A DNA stretch of 22,812 nt from Candidatus Aerophobetes bacterium Ae_b3b. Its GTDB lineage: Bacteria > Aerophobota > Aerophobia > Aerophobales > AE-B3A. Both the position numbers and the translations under genes were made by a program. Shown one piece after another: positions 1-7,258 of the stretch; within the stretch, counting starts at the first letter, position 1, and every line of letters begins with the position of its first letter. The stretch spans positions 1 through 22,812 of the forward strand of contig NJBP01000036.1 of assembly GCA_005223085.1 (NCBI GenBank), given 5' to 3'. The notes beneath the pieces are model-generated. The model was not told where the DNA came from, did no database searches, and saw nothing but the letters and a program-made list of their open reading frames with translations.

Positions 1-748
1 CAAATTTTGCCCAGTCTTGATAAGACATCAAAGGTCCATTTTGAGCTCCTAGGTCATCAAACATTACTGCTGTATCTATATAGTTCCCAACGGCTTCATA
101 AAATTTAGCATCCATAGCTAAACCGTACTCCAACAGTCTGTCACAAATCGCAAAGTAGAGCTTAGGCCTTATCTTCATGTCTATGAGCCATTTATCCATA
201 CCACCAATCTGGGCGTAGACGTTGAAGGGCATAGAGGAGAAAAAACTCTCCCCTACTATTGCATAGTCAGTATTCTCATGCAGTTTTCTGGCCTCTTCTC
301 GTTTGCCATTCGCAATATCAAAATCATCTGGATCGGGCCATGGATACCCTTCTACATCTTTAACACTCTCATAATTCCTGAGTGGAAAATCATAAGGTTC
401 ATCGTAAGTGCCGATATTTTTTATCCTCATTCCGCACATTACTTCCCACGTTTTCGTTCCGTCGGGCTCTATTCTCGCTGGAGGTATAGCAGGAGTTATA
501 GCTCGAAAGTCTGATCTGAATCTCTCCATTAAGCGTTCATCCACATTCGTAACAACATTGAAAAGCTCGGATAACTCAGGCTTAGCATAATCCTCTATTC
601 CTAGATATCTTAATAAATCAGTGTACCCTCGATCTCCTAGCTGAACTATGCCACTACAAAAGGTACCTGCGAAACTAATAGGTACTCTATCCGGTTCTCT
701 ATGATCCAGAGCTCTCAGTACCCTTTCTCTTGGTGACAGTTCTCTCAT
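1..748 (-). CDS. Uroporphyrinogen decarboxylase (URO-D) family protein, 3' end outside the window
   Basis: The minus-strand frame is open from ATG at 748 to the window edge, giving 249 codons with the C-terminus missing. The ATG follows a purine-rich GGGAGG site. The N-terminus (ELSPRERVLRALDHREPDRVP) is the hallmark opening of URO-D/MtaA-like proteins, and later residues such as YPWPDPDDFD and VMFDDLGAQNGP also fit this family. Members range from true haem-pathway uroporphyrinogen decarboxylase to corrinoid methyltransferases and many uncharacterised paralogues. This one lies downstream of a sugar-type ABC transporter in the same direction and not among haem genes, so I infer a paralogue tied to catabolism or methyl transfer. 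Family assignment is firm; the substrate is unknown. Confidence 0.85.
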   Translation of the reverse strand, partial: MRELSPRERVLRALDHREPDRVPISFAGTFCSGIVQLGDRGYTDLLRYLGIEDYAKPELSELFNVVTNVDERLMERFRSDFRAITPAIPPARIEPDGTKTWEVMCGMRIKNIGTYDEPYDFPLRNYESVKDVEGYPWPDPDDFDIANGKREEARKLHENTDYAIVGESFFSSMPFNVYAQIGGMDKWLIDMKIRPKLYFAICDRLLEYGLAMDAKFYEAVGNYIDTAVMFDDLGAQNGPLMSYQDWAKF

Positions 749-873
749 CTTCCCCCTTCTCCCTCCCTATTTGGGTAATGTCAAATTAAATAGTCTATTT
801 TGTAGAGGTCCGGCTGATGCTTGCTACCATCGCATTATCAATTTCTCAGACAATTCTTGATGATTTTGAGGTA

Positions 874-1854
874 TTAGACATAAAAGTAGCGCTCTCTGAA
901 TATACTCAGAGTCACCGCCAGAATGATAATGAGCCCGGTGACTACCTGTTGCCAGAAAAAGCTGACACCAGCCAGGATCAATCCATTGGCGATGACCGCC
1001 AGGATGACAGCACCTATCACTGAGCCACCGATGCTTCCCCTCCCTCCAAAAAGACTGGTGCCGCCGATGATGACGGCAGCAATAGTATGGATTTCCATAT
1101 TGGTTCCAATGATGGCCTGGGCGGAATCGATGCGTCCCATGAGAACAATTCCAGCAAAGGCGGTGAGGAAACCCATTAACGCGTAGTTCAGAGTCTCGAA
1201 TCTGTAGATGTTAACACCGGCGAGCCTGGTAGCCTCCTTGTTACCACCGATAGCCATGCAGTACCGGCCAAATTCTGTCCAGGCAAAGAGGATATATCCA
1301 ATGAAAACTACGGCAAAGGCAATAGCTATCGGTGCAGGAAGCACCCCAAATATCATCCCACGACCCAGAGTAAGCAGTGAAGTAGGAAAAGCATGGTAAA
1401 TCCTCCCGGAAGAATGAACCAGAGCTACCCCGCGCAGAGCCACCATCATTCCTAGAGTAGCGATGAAGGGAGGAAGAAACAACCTGGTAATGATAAGGCC
1501 ATTGATCAGACCTATCCCTGTCCCCAGCCCCAGAGTAAGAAAGATAACCGGAACAAGAGGCCAGCCGTAATCCTTAAGCAGAGCACCGGCCACGCAGGTG
1601 CACACCGCCAGCATGGAACCGATGGAAAGGTCAATGCCGGCTCCAGTAATAACAAAAGTCATCCCCACAGCTAATATAATGTAGATAGCGGCCTGGCGGA
1701 TTACATTAACGAGATTCATGGGAAGTATAAACCTGGGATTGACTAAGGTAAATATCACTGCCAGCACCACAAGCGCTGTAAAAGGTCCCACCTTCTCCAT
1801 AAACCTGCCAATTTGTGTCCGTCTCTCCCGGGACATTGAGCTCAGTCTTTTCAT
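874..1854 (-). CDS. Sugar-type ABC transporter permease (RbsC family)
   Basis: This 326-residue integral membrane protein is of the RbsC/BPD_transp_2 type, which forms the inner-membrane channel of ribose, xylose, galactose or autoinducer-2 importers. A cytoplasmic basic N-terminus of about 20 residues precedes a series of hydrophobic segments. The family signature AGIDLSIGSMLAV lies near residues 68-80, and a GGTSLFGGRGSIGG loop lies near 264-277. The ATG at 1854 follows a GCGAGGA ribosome site with good spacing. It lies 67 nt after the ATPase gene and is clearly in the same operon. The transported sugar cannot be read from the sequence. Length is normal for the family. Confidence 0.93.
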   Translation of the reverse strand: MKRLSSMSRERRTQIGRFMEKVGPFTALVVLAVIFTLVNPRFILPMNLVNVIRQAAIYIILAVGMTFVITGAGIDLSIGSMLAVCTCVAGALLKDYGWPLVPVIFLTLGLGTGIGLINGLIITRLFLPPFIATLGMMVALRGVALVHSSGRIYHAFPTSLLTLGRGMIFGVLPAPIAIAFAVVFIGYILFAWTEFGRYCMAIGGNKEATRLAGVNIYRFETLNYALMGFLTAFAGIVLMGRIDSAQAIIGTNMEIHTIAAVIIGGTSLFGGRGSIGGSVIGAVILAVIANGLILAGVSFFWQQVVTGLIIILAVTLSIFRERYFYV

Positions 1855-1921
1855 TCTAGTCCTCGCTTACCTTTGCTTCTTTTCTCGTCGTTAATCTTGC
1901 CTCAAAATAGGACATAATCAG

Positions 1922-2683
1922 CTATTTCACATCCTCTCCACCCACAATGAGGTGAACGATTTCCTTTCGGTCACTCTCACTGGTAATTCTATCTCCTACA
2001 CGCCGTCCATTTCTCAGAATAATAATGCGCTCAGACACTGCAAAGATGTGCACCAGGTTGTGGCTTATGATGATGATGGAAACTCCCTCTGCCTTCAGCT
2101 GATTTATTAACCTGAAAAGCTCCTCTCTTCCCTCGGCCCCCAGTGCTGATGTTGGCTCATCCATAATGAGTATCTTAGCCCTGGCATGAAGAGCTCTGGC
2201 AATGGCTATGGCCTGCTGTTGCCCTCCGGAGAGAACATGCACGGGCCGCGAGAGATCGCTAATCTCCATATGCAGCCTCTGCCTAAGTACTTCCCTTGTT
2301 TCCTGCAGCATCCTCGTACGATCCAGCAGCCTGATTACCCTCCCCAGGATTAGCTTTTTCAGCTCTCTACCCAGGAACATATTGGCCGGGGCATCCAGAG
2401 TGGGAACAAGGGCCAGGTCTTGATAGATGGCAGCTATTCCTAATTTCTCCGCATCTCTGGGTTCACGAAAATGAACTCCCTTTCCCTCAATGAAAATCTC
2501 CCCCTCATCAGGCAGATAAGCACCGGTAAGAATCTTTATCAGAGTTGACTTGCCGGCTCCGTTGTCACCCACCAGACCCAGTACCTCTCCCCGATAGACC
2601 TCAAAATTCACACCGTCCAAGGCCTTCAGTCCGCCGAAACTCTTACTTATGTTGACCATTTTAACTAAAGGTTCCTCTCTCAT
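1922..2683 (-). CDS. Sugar-type ABC transporter ATPase (single-domain, RbsA/XylG-like)
   Basis: This is the ATP-hydrolysing subunit of the importer. With the ATG at 2683 it has 253 residues: Walker A GDNGAGKST at 39-47, a Q-loop in AAIYQD, the signature LSGGQQQ at about 151-157, Walker B ILIMDEP at about 171-177 and a switch His in IISHN. It has one nucleotide-binding domain, whereas RbsA has two, so it should act as a homodimer. The frame extends upstream to a TTG at 2710, but no ribosome site supports that start. The chosen ATG also has only a weak site, so the start is uncertain. It follows the binding-protein gene after a strong hairpin and precedes the permease. Confidence 0.92.
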   Translation of the reverse strand: MREEPLVKMVNISKSFGGLKALDGVNFEVYRGEVLGLVGDNGAGKSTLIKILTGAYLPDEGEIFIEGKGVHFREPRDAEKLGIAAIYQDLALVPTLDAPANMFLGRELKKLILGRVIRLLDRTRMLQETREVLRQRLHMEISDLSRPVHVLSGGQQQAIAIARALHARAKILIMDEPTSALGAEGREELFRLINQLKAEGVSIIIISHNLVHIFAVSERIIILRNGRRVGDRITSESDRKEIVHLIVGGEDVK

Positions 2684-2720
2684 CTGGGTTGACGCCTCTC
2701 TTTTTGGCAAATATGTTAAA

Positions 2721-2751
2721 GAAGGAACGGGAAAAAACTTCCCGTTCCTTC
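2721..2751 (-). terminator. 13-bp perfect hairpin between the binding-protein and ATPase genes
   Basis: Positions 2721-2733 and 2739-2751 are perfect 13-bp complements around a 5-nt loop. On the transcribed minus strand the stem is followed only by TTTAAC, so it is a weak intrinsic terminator or an mRNA-stabilising stem. Such hairpins after the first gene of sugar ABC operons usually keep binding-protein transcript above ATPase and permease transcript. That role is inferred here from position. Confidence 0.75.
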
Positions 2752-2812
2752 CAAATGCTACTTAGTCTCCCAACGGGATGCTAGGCACCTAAGCACCCTA
2801 GCTTTCGCATCT

Positions 2813-3814
2813 CTAACGGCCCATAATAGGTTTGGAGACCCGGGTGGCCCGCTCGTACCACCCCTTTCCTTCCTCGTAGTTATCCACCATAACGAAGGGA
2901 CCAGACCAGATTTGGGGGATCTTTTTCCCCTGCATGTGAGCGTAGAAGGCATCGGCAACACCTATGCCACTGTCGTCAATCAGACGAAGAGGAGAGGCAG
3001 CCATGGTGCCCTTTTGGATAGCCTCAAGTTCTTCACCAGTACAGCCAAAACCAATAACCGCGATTTGGTCCGATTTTCCCACCTCAGCCACAGCAGAGGC
3101 TGCTCCCAGGGCCATAGCGGTTGAGCAGCAGTAGATGACATTAATATCAGGATGGGCCATAAGTAGGTCATTGGTTGCCTCGTAGGCTTTGACACGGTTG
3201 AAGTCGGCATAGTATTCAAATACGACCTCAATATCCGGAAATAGATTCAGTACTTTTATGGCCTCTCCACCTCTTCCATCACTGATAGGTCCCGGAGCAC
3301 CATAGATTACAGCTATCTCACCTTTGCCACTAAGGTGACTGGCGATCCATGCCCCCACCAGTCTTCCTCCGAATCCATGATCAAATCCGATGTACTGGAT
3401 CACCGCCGCCCTCGCTTCTGGATCCTCATGTGCCTGGGTATAGTTATAGACGACCACGGGAACTCCTGCCTCACCCAGAGCCTTCAGGGCCGGTACACAG
3501 GCATCAAAGGCGGTGGGGCCAAGCATCACATAATCAATACCTCGCATGATAACTGATTCCACCTGGTTAAGCTGCTCCTCATGAGCAACGTGACTACTAG
3601 TAGCCAGAGTTATCAGCTCATAGTCCACGCCCAGCTCGTCCAGTCGGTACTGCATAGCTATCCATATTCTTTCCCAGGCATCAGAGATGTCGAAGCTGGG
3701 TGATAGATAAGCGATCCGGTATTTCTTGGCTAAGGCAGCCTGAGTACCCACAATCCCACAGACCAGTACTATAGCTGCCAGCAAAATAACTACCAGCCGA
3801 ATCCTTTTCTTCAT
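2813..3814 (-). CDS. Periplasmic sugar-binding protein of the ABC transporter
   Basis: This 333-residue secreted protein has the periplasmic-binding-protein type I fold (ribose/galactose-binding-like, Peripla_BP_4). It starts with a signal peptide: KKRIR, a hydrophobic stretch of about 20 residues, and a likely signal peptidase I site at the AALA|KK junction. The mature protein begins KKYRIAYLSPSFDISDAW, the usual first strand and ligand-contact loop of this fold. The ATG at 3814 is chosen over an upstream in-frame ATG at 3853 because a clean AGGAGGT site sits before it. It is first in the operon ahead of ATPase and permease. The ligand is unknown. The presence of a periplasm agrees with the LptE-like gene next door. 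Confidence 0.9.
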   Translation of the reverse strand: MKKRIRLVVILLAAIVLVCGIVGTQAALAKKYRIAYLSPSFDISDAWERIWIAMQYRLDELGVDYELITLATSSHVAHEEQLNQVESVIMRGIDYVMLGPTAFDACVPALKALGEAGVPVVVYNYTQAHEDPEARAAVIQYIGFDHGFGGRLVGAWIASHLSGKGEIAVIYGAPGPISDGRGGEAIKVLNLFPDIEVVFEYYADFNRVKAYEATNDLLMAHPDINVIYCCSTAMALGAASAVAEVGKSDQIAVIGFGCTGEELEAIQKGTMAASPLRLIDDSGIGVADAFYAHMQGKKIPQIWSGPFVMVDNYEEGKGWYERATRVSKPIMGR

Positions 3815-3868
3815 TATTACTACCTCCTTCTTTCTGTTATGTAATTTAGACATTGTTCATTTTCTCTT

Positions 3869-3925
3869 GAAAGCTTCTAAAAAGAAATTTAATTATTTAA
3901 CGCTTTTCTTTCTTCAGAAGCTTTC
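3869..3925 (-). promoter_or_regulatory. Inverted repeat in the leader of the ABC operon
   Basis: Arms at 3869-3878 and 3916-3925 are perfect 10-bp complements (GAAAGCTTCT / AGAAGCTTTC), with further partial pairing inside. It lies 55 nt upstream of the binding-protein start, in the 296-nt gene-free stretch 3815-4110. I see no convincing -35/-10 pair there. It could be an mRNA stem or a repressor operator; the sequence does not decide. Confidence 0.4.
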
Positions 3926-4110
3926 TCTTATCCCAGCTAACGGCCTATTTACTTTCTCACCCCCTCTCTTCCCTATTTCTGGGTTTTCCTTCACGGAAAA
4001 GATCTAAGTTCATTGTTAGCACATCTTATTTTTTTGCCAGGGTGCTTTCAGAACAGGAGAAGTCATCGAAGAAACACTAATCACTCTAAAATCTAATCTT
4101 TTGGGAAGCC

Positions 4111-4635
4111 TTAAATTGTGGCAAAACCTAGATCCCAGGTAACTGCATCAATCAGTTTCTCCGCTATTTCTTGACATGCCTCCTCTGCAGCCTCATCTTC
4201 GGTTTGAATTCCTCCCACTTCAGAAGAGTCATAAGCAAAAACTTCCTCTATTTTCCTTTCCTTTAAGGTTTTTTCCTCTTTCTTTGAGACCAAAGAGACC
4301 AGCACCTCTATCCTTATCCTATTTTCTTCTAAGGTAGTAGTCACCTTTGATGGAGTCTCTTTTAGATACTGGACAATTTCGCCGCGTAGTATCACATCAG
4401 CTTCCTTTTCTCCTACCACTTGAAACCGCCCATCTGAAATAAATTCGTTGATTACTGAATTGGTAAGCGTCTCCTCAAGTCCGTATTTGAAGGTCTGGTT
4501 AGAGAAGATAGGTATAGCAATCTTTGAGCTGACGGAGGAAACGGGAATCAATTTGTAGGAACACCCTGATAAAAAAATAATAGATAAAAAAAACAGGGGT
4601 AATAGCAATATCTTTCTAAAAAATTTTACTGGCAA
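4111..4635 (-). CDS. lptE: LptE-like outer-membrane lipoprotein
   Basis: This 174-residue predicted lipoprotein has a basic start (KFFRK), a hydrophobic core, and a lipobox LSGC with the lipidated Cys at residue 25. The following region (SSKIAIPIFSNQTFKYGLEE, then EFISDGRFQVV and ADVILRGEI) matches LptE-related proteins, which plug LptD in LPS export to the outer membrane. The TTG at 4635 is accepted as start because an AGGAGGAGAAA ribosome site sits right before it, and the signal peptide begins there. It is monocistronic in this window, with its own promoter at 4743-4771. This gene is the best evidence for a diderm envelope. LptE sequences diverge strongly, so the name rests on architecture plus weak motif similarity. 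Confidence 0.75.
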   Translation of the reverse strand: MPVKFFRKILLLPLFFLSIIFLSGCSYKLIPVSSVSSKIAIPIFSNQTFKYGLEETLTNSVINEFISDGRFQVVGEKEADVILRGEIVQYLKETPSKVTTTLEENRIRIEVLVSLVSKKEEKTLKERKIEEVFAYDSSEVGGIQTEDEAAEEACQEIAEKLIDAVTWDLGFATI

Positions 4636-4742
4636 ATTTCTCCTCCTAGACCTCCTTCTTGCTTACCAGATAATCAACTAATCACTAAATCCTTGGCTTC
4701 GCTGCCAAAGTAAGTTTTTCCCCAAGAAATCTCAGTGCTTCA

Positions 4743-4771
4743 AACATACATAAAAAGTGGCCTGATGTCAA
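4743..4771 (-). promoter_or_regulatory. Sigma70-type promoter for the lptE-like gene
   Basis: On the minus strand TTGACA (4766-4771) and TATGTT (4743-4748) are separated by exactly 17 bp. The start point would be near 4736, leaving a leader of about 100 nt before the TTG at 4635. The leader contains a small stem (TTGGC at 4693-4697 with GCCAA at 4704-4708). No terminator is evident for the isomerase gene that ends just upstream at 4869. Confidence 0.7.
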
Positions 4772-4868
4772 CTTGGCGCGTTAAGTCATATATAAGACAT
4801 TCCTGAAAAAATATGAGTGACATGAGTAAATCCGTCGCTGTACCTTAGCTCTGGATTGTTTAACACTC

Positions 4869-5762
4869 TCAAATCTTGAATTTCCTGGCTATATCCCCCA
4901 AAAACTTGACTGACTCTGTTATCTCCTCGTCCAAGTTTTCCACTCTTCCTACATCTACAGCTACGTACCCATCAAATTTACACTTTTTCAAAGCGGTAAA
5001 GACCCCGTCCCAATCAATTGTTCCTCGACCTAATGCTCTGTGCTCGTTCACTAATCCATTATTATCCGATACGTGCAAGTAAAAAATACGCTTCCCCAAT
5101 TTTTCTACACTTAAAGGTAGGAGTTCTTTTTGAGCATGAAGATGTCCGGTGTCTAAAACAGCGCCAAAATTCCCATCCTTAATTCGGTCAAAAAGTCTAA
5201 GGAGAGAATCAGTATTGGCAACATTTTCCCCTACTCGAGGTTCAAGGCACATCTTAAGATCAGCCTGTTTTGCCTTTTCATTACACCTTGATGAACTCTC
5301 TACTATGGCATTCCATTGATGCTCCCAGGAAAACTGAGGCTCGATTACAACTTGAAATTGCTTGCCATAGCTGATCATCTCCTTGTAAGGCACTTCCCCC
5401 TTAAATTTCAGGGATGGAATATAACTATCTATCTGAATGGTCTCGCAGTAAAAGTAGTTAGCAATCTCCACAGCACGGTCAAATAATTCGAGAGCCTTTT
5501 TTCTTTTCGCCTTATCTAGACTTACTAAATCAGCAAGAACGGGGCAAAAGTTTATAACTTTCAATCCTAAGTCATCACAGTATTTCTTCAGCCCCTTTCT
5601 TTCCTGATAGACCTCATTTAGATTTTTTTCCCTCACTCCTTCCAGCTCAATGTATTCGAATCCTAGCTTTTTCATCTCTTTTACCACCCGATAAGTGTTT
5701 TCAATACTGGGCGGATATCCATATTTACTGATGGCGTATAACCAACAACAACTTATCTTCAC
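4869..5762 (-). CDS. Sugar phosphate isomerase/epimerase family TIM-barrel protein
   Basis: This 297-residue protein is of the xylose-isomerase-like/AP_endonuc_2 superfamily (IolE, IolI and hydroxypyruvate isomerase relatives). Candidate metal ligands sit at the expected barrel-strand ends: Glu in CLEPR (172-176), Asp and His in LDTGHLHA (203-210), His and Asp in HVSDNN (230-235), followed by LGRGTIDW (244-251). The GTG at 5762 follows a clear AAGGAGG site. The gene starts 19 nt after the Gfo/Idh/MocA gene, so the two form an operon, a common pairing in which the oxidoreductase makes a keto-sugar that the isomerase then converts. The substrate is not readable from the sequence. Confidence 0.88.
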   Translation of the reverse strand: MKISCCWLYAISKYGYPPSIENTYRVVKEMKKLGFEYIELEGVREKNLNEVYQERKGLKKYCDDLGLKVINFCPVLADLVSLDKAKRKKALELFDRAVEIANYFYCETIQIDSYIPSLKFKGEVPYKEMISYGKQFQVVIEPQFSWEHQWNAIVESSSRCNEKAKQADLKMCLEPRVGENVANTDSLLRLFDRIKDGNFGAVLDTGHLHAQKELLPLSVEKLGKRIFYLHVSDNNGLVNEHRALGRGTIDWDGVFTALKKCKFDGYVAVDVGRVENLDEEITESVKFLGDIARKFKI

Positions 5763-5781
5763 CTTCTCTCCTCCTTATCCT

Positions 5782-6834
5782 TCAGTCAGATACAGGAAAC
5801 TTTATTGGCTTACTGGCTTTGCCAGATTTGTATATTGCCCTCACTATCTCCAATGATTTTCTTCCCTCTATTCCATTAACGAGTGGCTCTTTATCTTTCT
5901 TTATCGCCTCGATAAAATCCTTTATCTGAAGTTTATGATTCTCAGAAGAAAAATGGGTCGGATCAGAAGAAGCGTCCCCTAATTTTTTATGACTGTGGTC
6001 CTCAGCGCCGATTCTTTTTTCCCTTTTTGAATCAACAAAATTCCATAGCTTTATATCATCACCTTCCAAAATCACCGATCCTCTTTCTCCGTGCAAATCC
6101 AGTCTCCTCGGGAGTCCCGGATATAGAGCGGTACTTCCCTCAATAACTCCCATGGCTCCATTTTTAAATTTTAACACTGCCACTGCAATATCCTCAACTT
6201 CAATCTGATGAGCTACCGTATCTATGCATGCATACAAACTGTCCACTTCACCCATGAACCATTGCAATAAATCTATAGTATGAATCGCCTGGTTTATAAG
6301 GGCGCCTCCACCTTCTTTATCCCATGTTCCTCTCCAGGCACCGCTGTCATAGTATTCCTGACTGCGAAACCACTTTACATAGGCGTCGCCTAGAATTAGT
6401 CGACCAAACTCATAATTATCGATAAATTCTTTTATCCGCTGTATATTTTTGGGGAACCGACATTGAAAGATTACCCCTAATTTAACTTTCTCTTTCTTAC
6501 ATGCCGCTATCATTCGGTCTGCCTGTTTTAAATTGATCGCTATCGGCTTTTCCACCAATACATGTTTTCCCGCCTTTGCAGCAGCAACTGTCATCTCCTC
6601 ATGAAGAAAGGGAGGAGTGCAGATATTCACCACATCTATATCTTGCCTTTGCAAAAGCTGGTGATAATCTATATACCACGCCCTGGCACCAAACTTTTCT
6701 GCAAAAGGTTTGGCTGTTTGTTCTCTGGTAGTTGCCACTCCTATAAGTTCGGCATCATCCAAACCGCATATTGCCTCAGCATGAAATGGGCCGATCATAC
6801 CAGCTCCAATTATCCCAAATCTTATCTTCTCCAC
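5782..6834 (-). CDS. Gfo/Idh/MocA family NAD(P)-dependent oxidoreductase
   Basis: This 350-residue protein has an N-terminal Rossmann domain (FGIIGAGMIG, residues 6-15), the family Glu-Lys-Pro motif in LVEKPIAIN (EKP at 95-97), and the C-terminal catalytic domain with GGGALINQAIHTIDLLQW, where His185 is the expected catalytic residue. Relatives oxidise hydroxyls of sugars, inositols or glycosides. The GTG at 6834 follows a GAGGTGA site. It is co-transcribed with the sugar isomerase 19 nt downstream. The TIGR04076 gene and recG lie upstream on the same strand. A short perfect inverted repeat (CTGGTTTT / AAAACCAG, 6873-6889) lies in the 112-nt gap before it. Confidence 0.92.
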   Translation of the reverse strand: MEKIRFGIIGAGMIGPFHAEAICGLDDAELIGVATTREQTAKPFAEKFGARAWYIDYHQLLQRQDIDVVNICTPPFLHEEMTVAAAKAGKHVLVEKPIAINLKQADRMIAACKKEKVKLGVIFQCRFPKNIQRIKEFIDNYEFGRLILGDAYVKWFRSQEYYDSGAWRGTWDKEGGGALINQAIHTIDLLQWFMGEVDSLYACIDTVAHQIEVEDIAVAVLKFKNGAMGVIEGSTALYPGLPRRLDLHGERGSVILEGDDIKLWNFVDSKREKRIGAEDHSHKKLGDASSDPTHFSSENHKLQIKDFIEAIKKDKEPLVNGIEGRKSLEIVRAIYKSGKASKPIKFPVSD

Positions 6835-6946
6835 TTAAATCACCTCTAAGCTATCAAACTTTTATTTTCAGCCTGGTTTTTAAAACCAGTCAGAGTTATT
6901 CGCCTGGTAAATTTCCTGCGAAGAATCAGAAAAACCAATTGGACCT

Positions 6947-7234
6947 TCACATCTGTTTAATTATCTCAAAGATTGCTGTGCCGCCTCCTGTATAGGCTTC
7001 GGGATCCAAGCACTGCACATAAGCTCTGGCTGTGTCCTGTTTTCCCGCCAATCCCCAATCAGTGGGTCTTGAAACCCGGAGGGCATTATAATATGGCATC
7101 AAGGCAGCCAGAGAATGCATACATACCGGCATTTCTGAAACAAGCCGGTATCCATCTTCGAGTTTGAAAGTGTCCCCCACCTTATATACCGGACAGGTTC
7201 CCTTTATCTCGACAACTCTCACTATTAGGTCCAT
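6947..7234 (-). CDS. TIGR04076 family small protein
   Basis: This 95-residue protein of unknown function reads MDLIVRVVEIKGTCPVYKVG at its start. It then has CMHSLAALMPYYNALR and a late segment with VQCLDPEAYTGGGTAIFEI, the conserved shape of TIGR04076 proteins found mostly in anaerobes. The CPVYKVGD and C..C-bearing segments suggest metal or thiol chemistry, but no activity is established. The ATG at 7234 is preferred over a GTG at 7246 because a GGAGGTGGAGG ribosome site lies directly upstream. It begins 24 nt after recG ends and is probably translated from the same transcript. No functional link to recG is apparent. Confidence 0.8.
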   Translation of the reverse strand: MDLIVRVVEIKGTCPVYKVGDTFKLEDGYRLVSEMPVCMHSLAALMPYYNALRVSRPTDWGLAGKQDTARAYVQCLDPEAYTGGGTAIFEIIKQM

Positions 7235-7258
7235 ACCTCCCTCCACCTCCTATATTTT

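Noticed and set aside
4722-4748. A fourth copy of the island motif (AAATCTCAG near the lptE promoter)
   Set aside because: Only about 9 contiguous bases match, and the site falls in an ordinary chromosomal promoter region; chance similarity.
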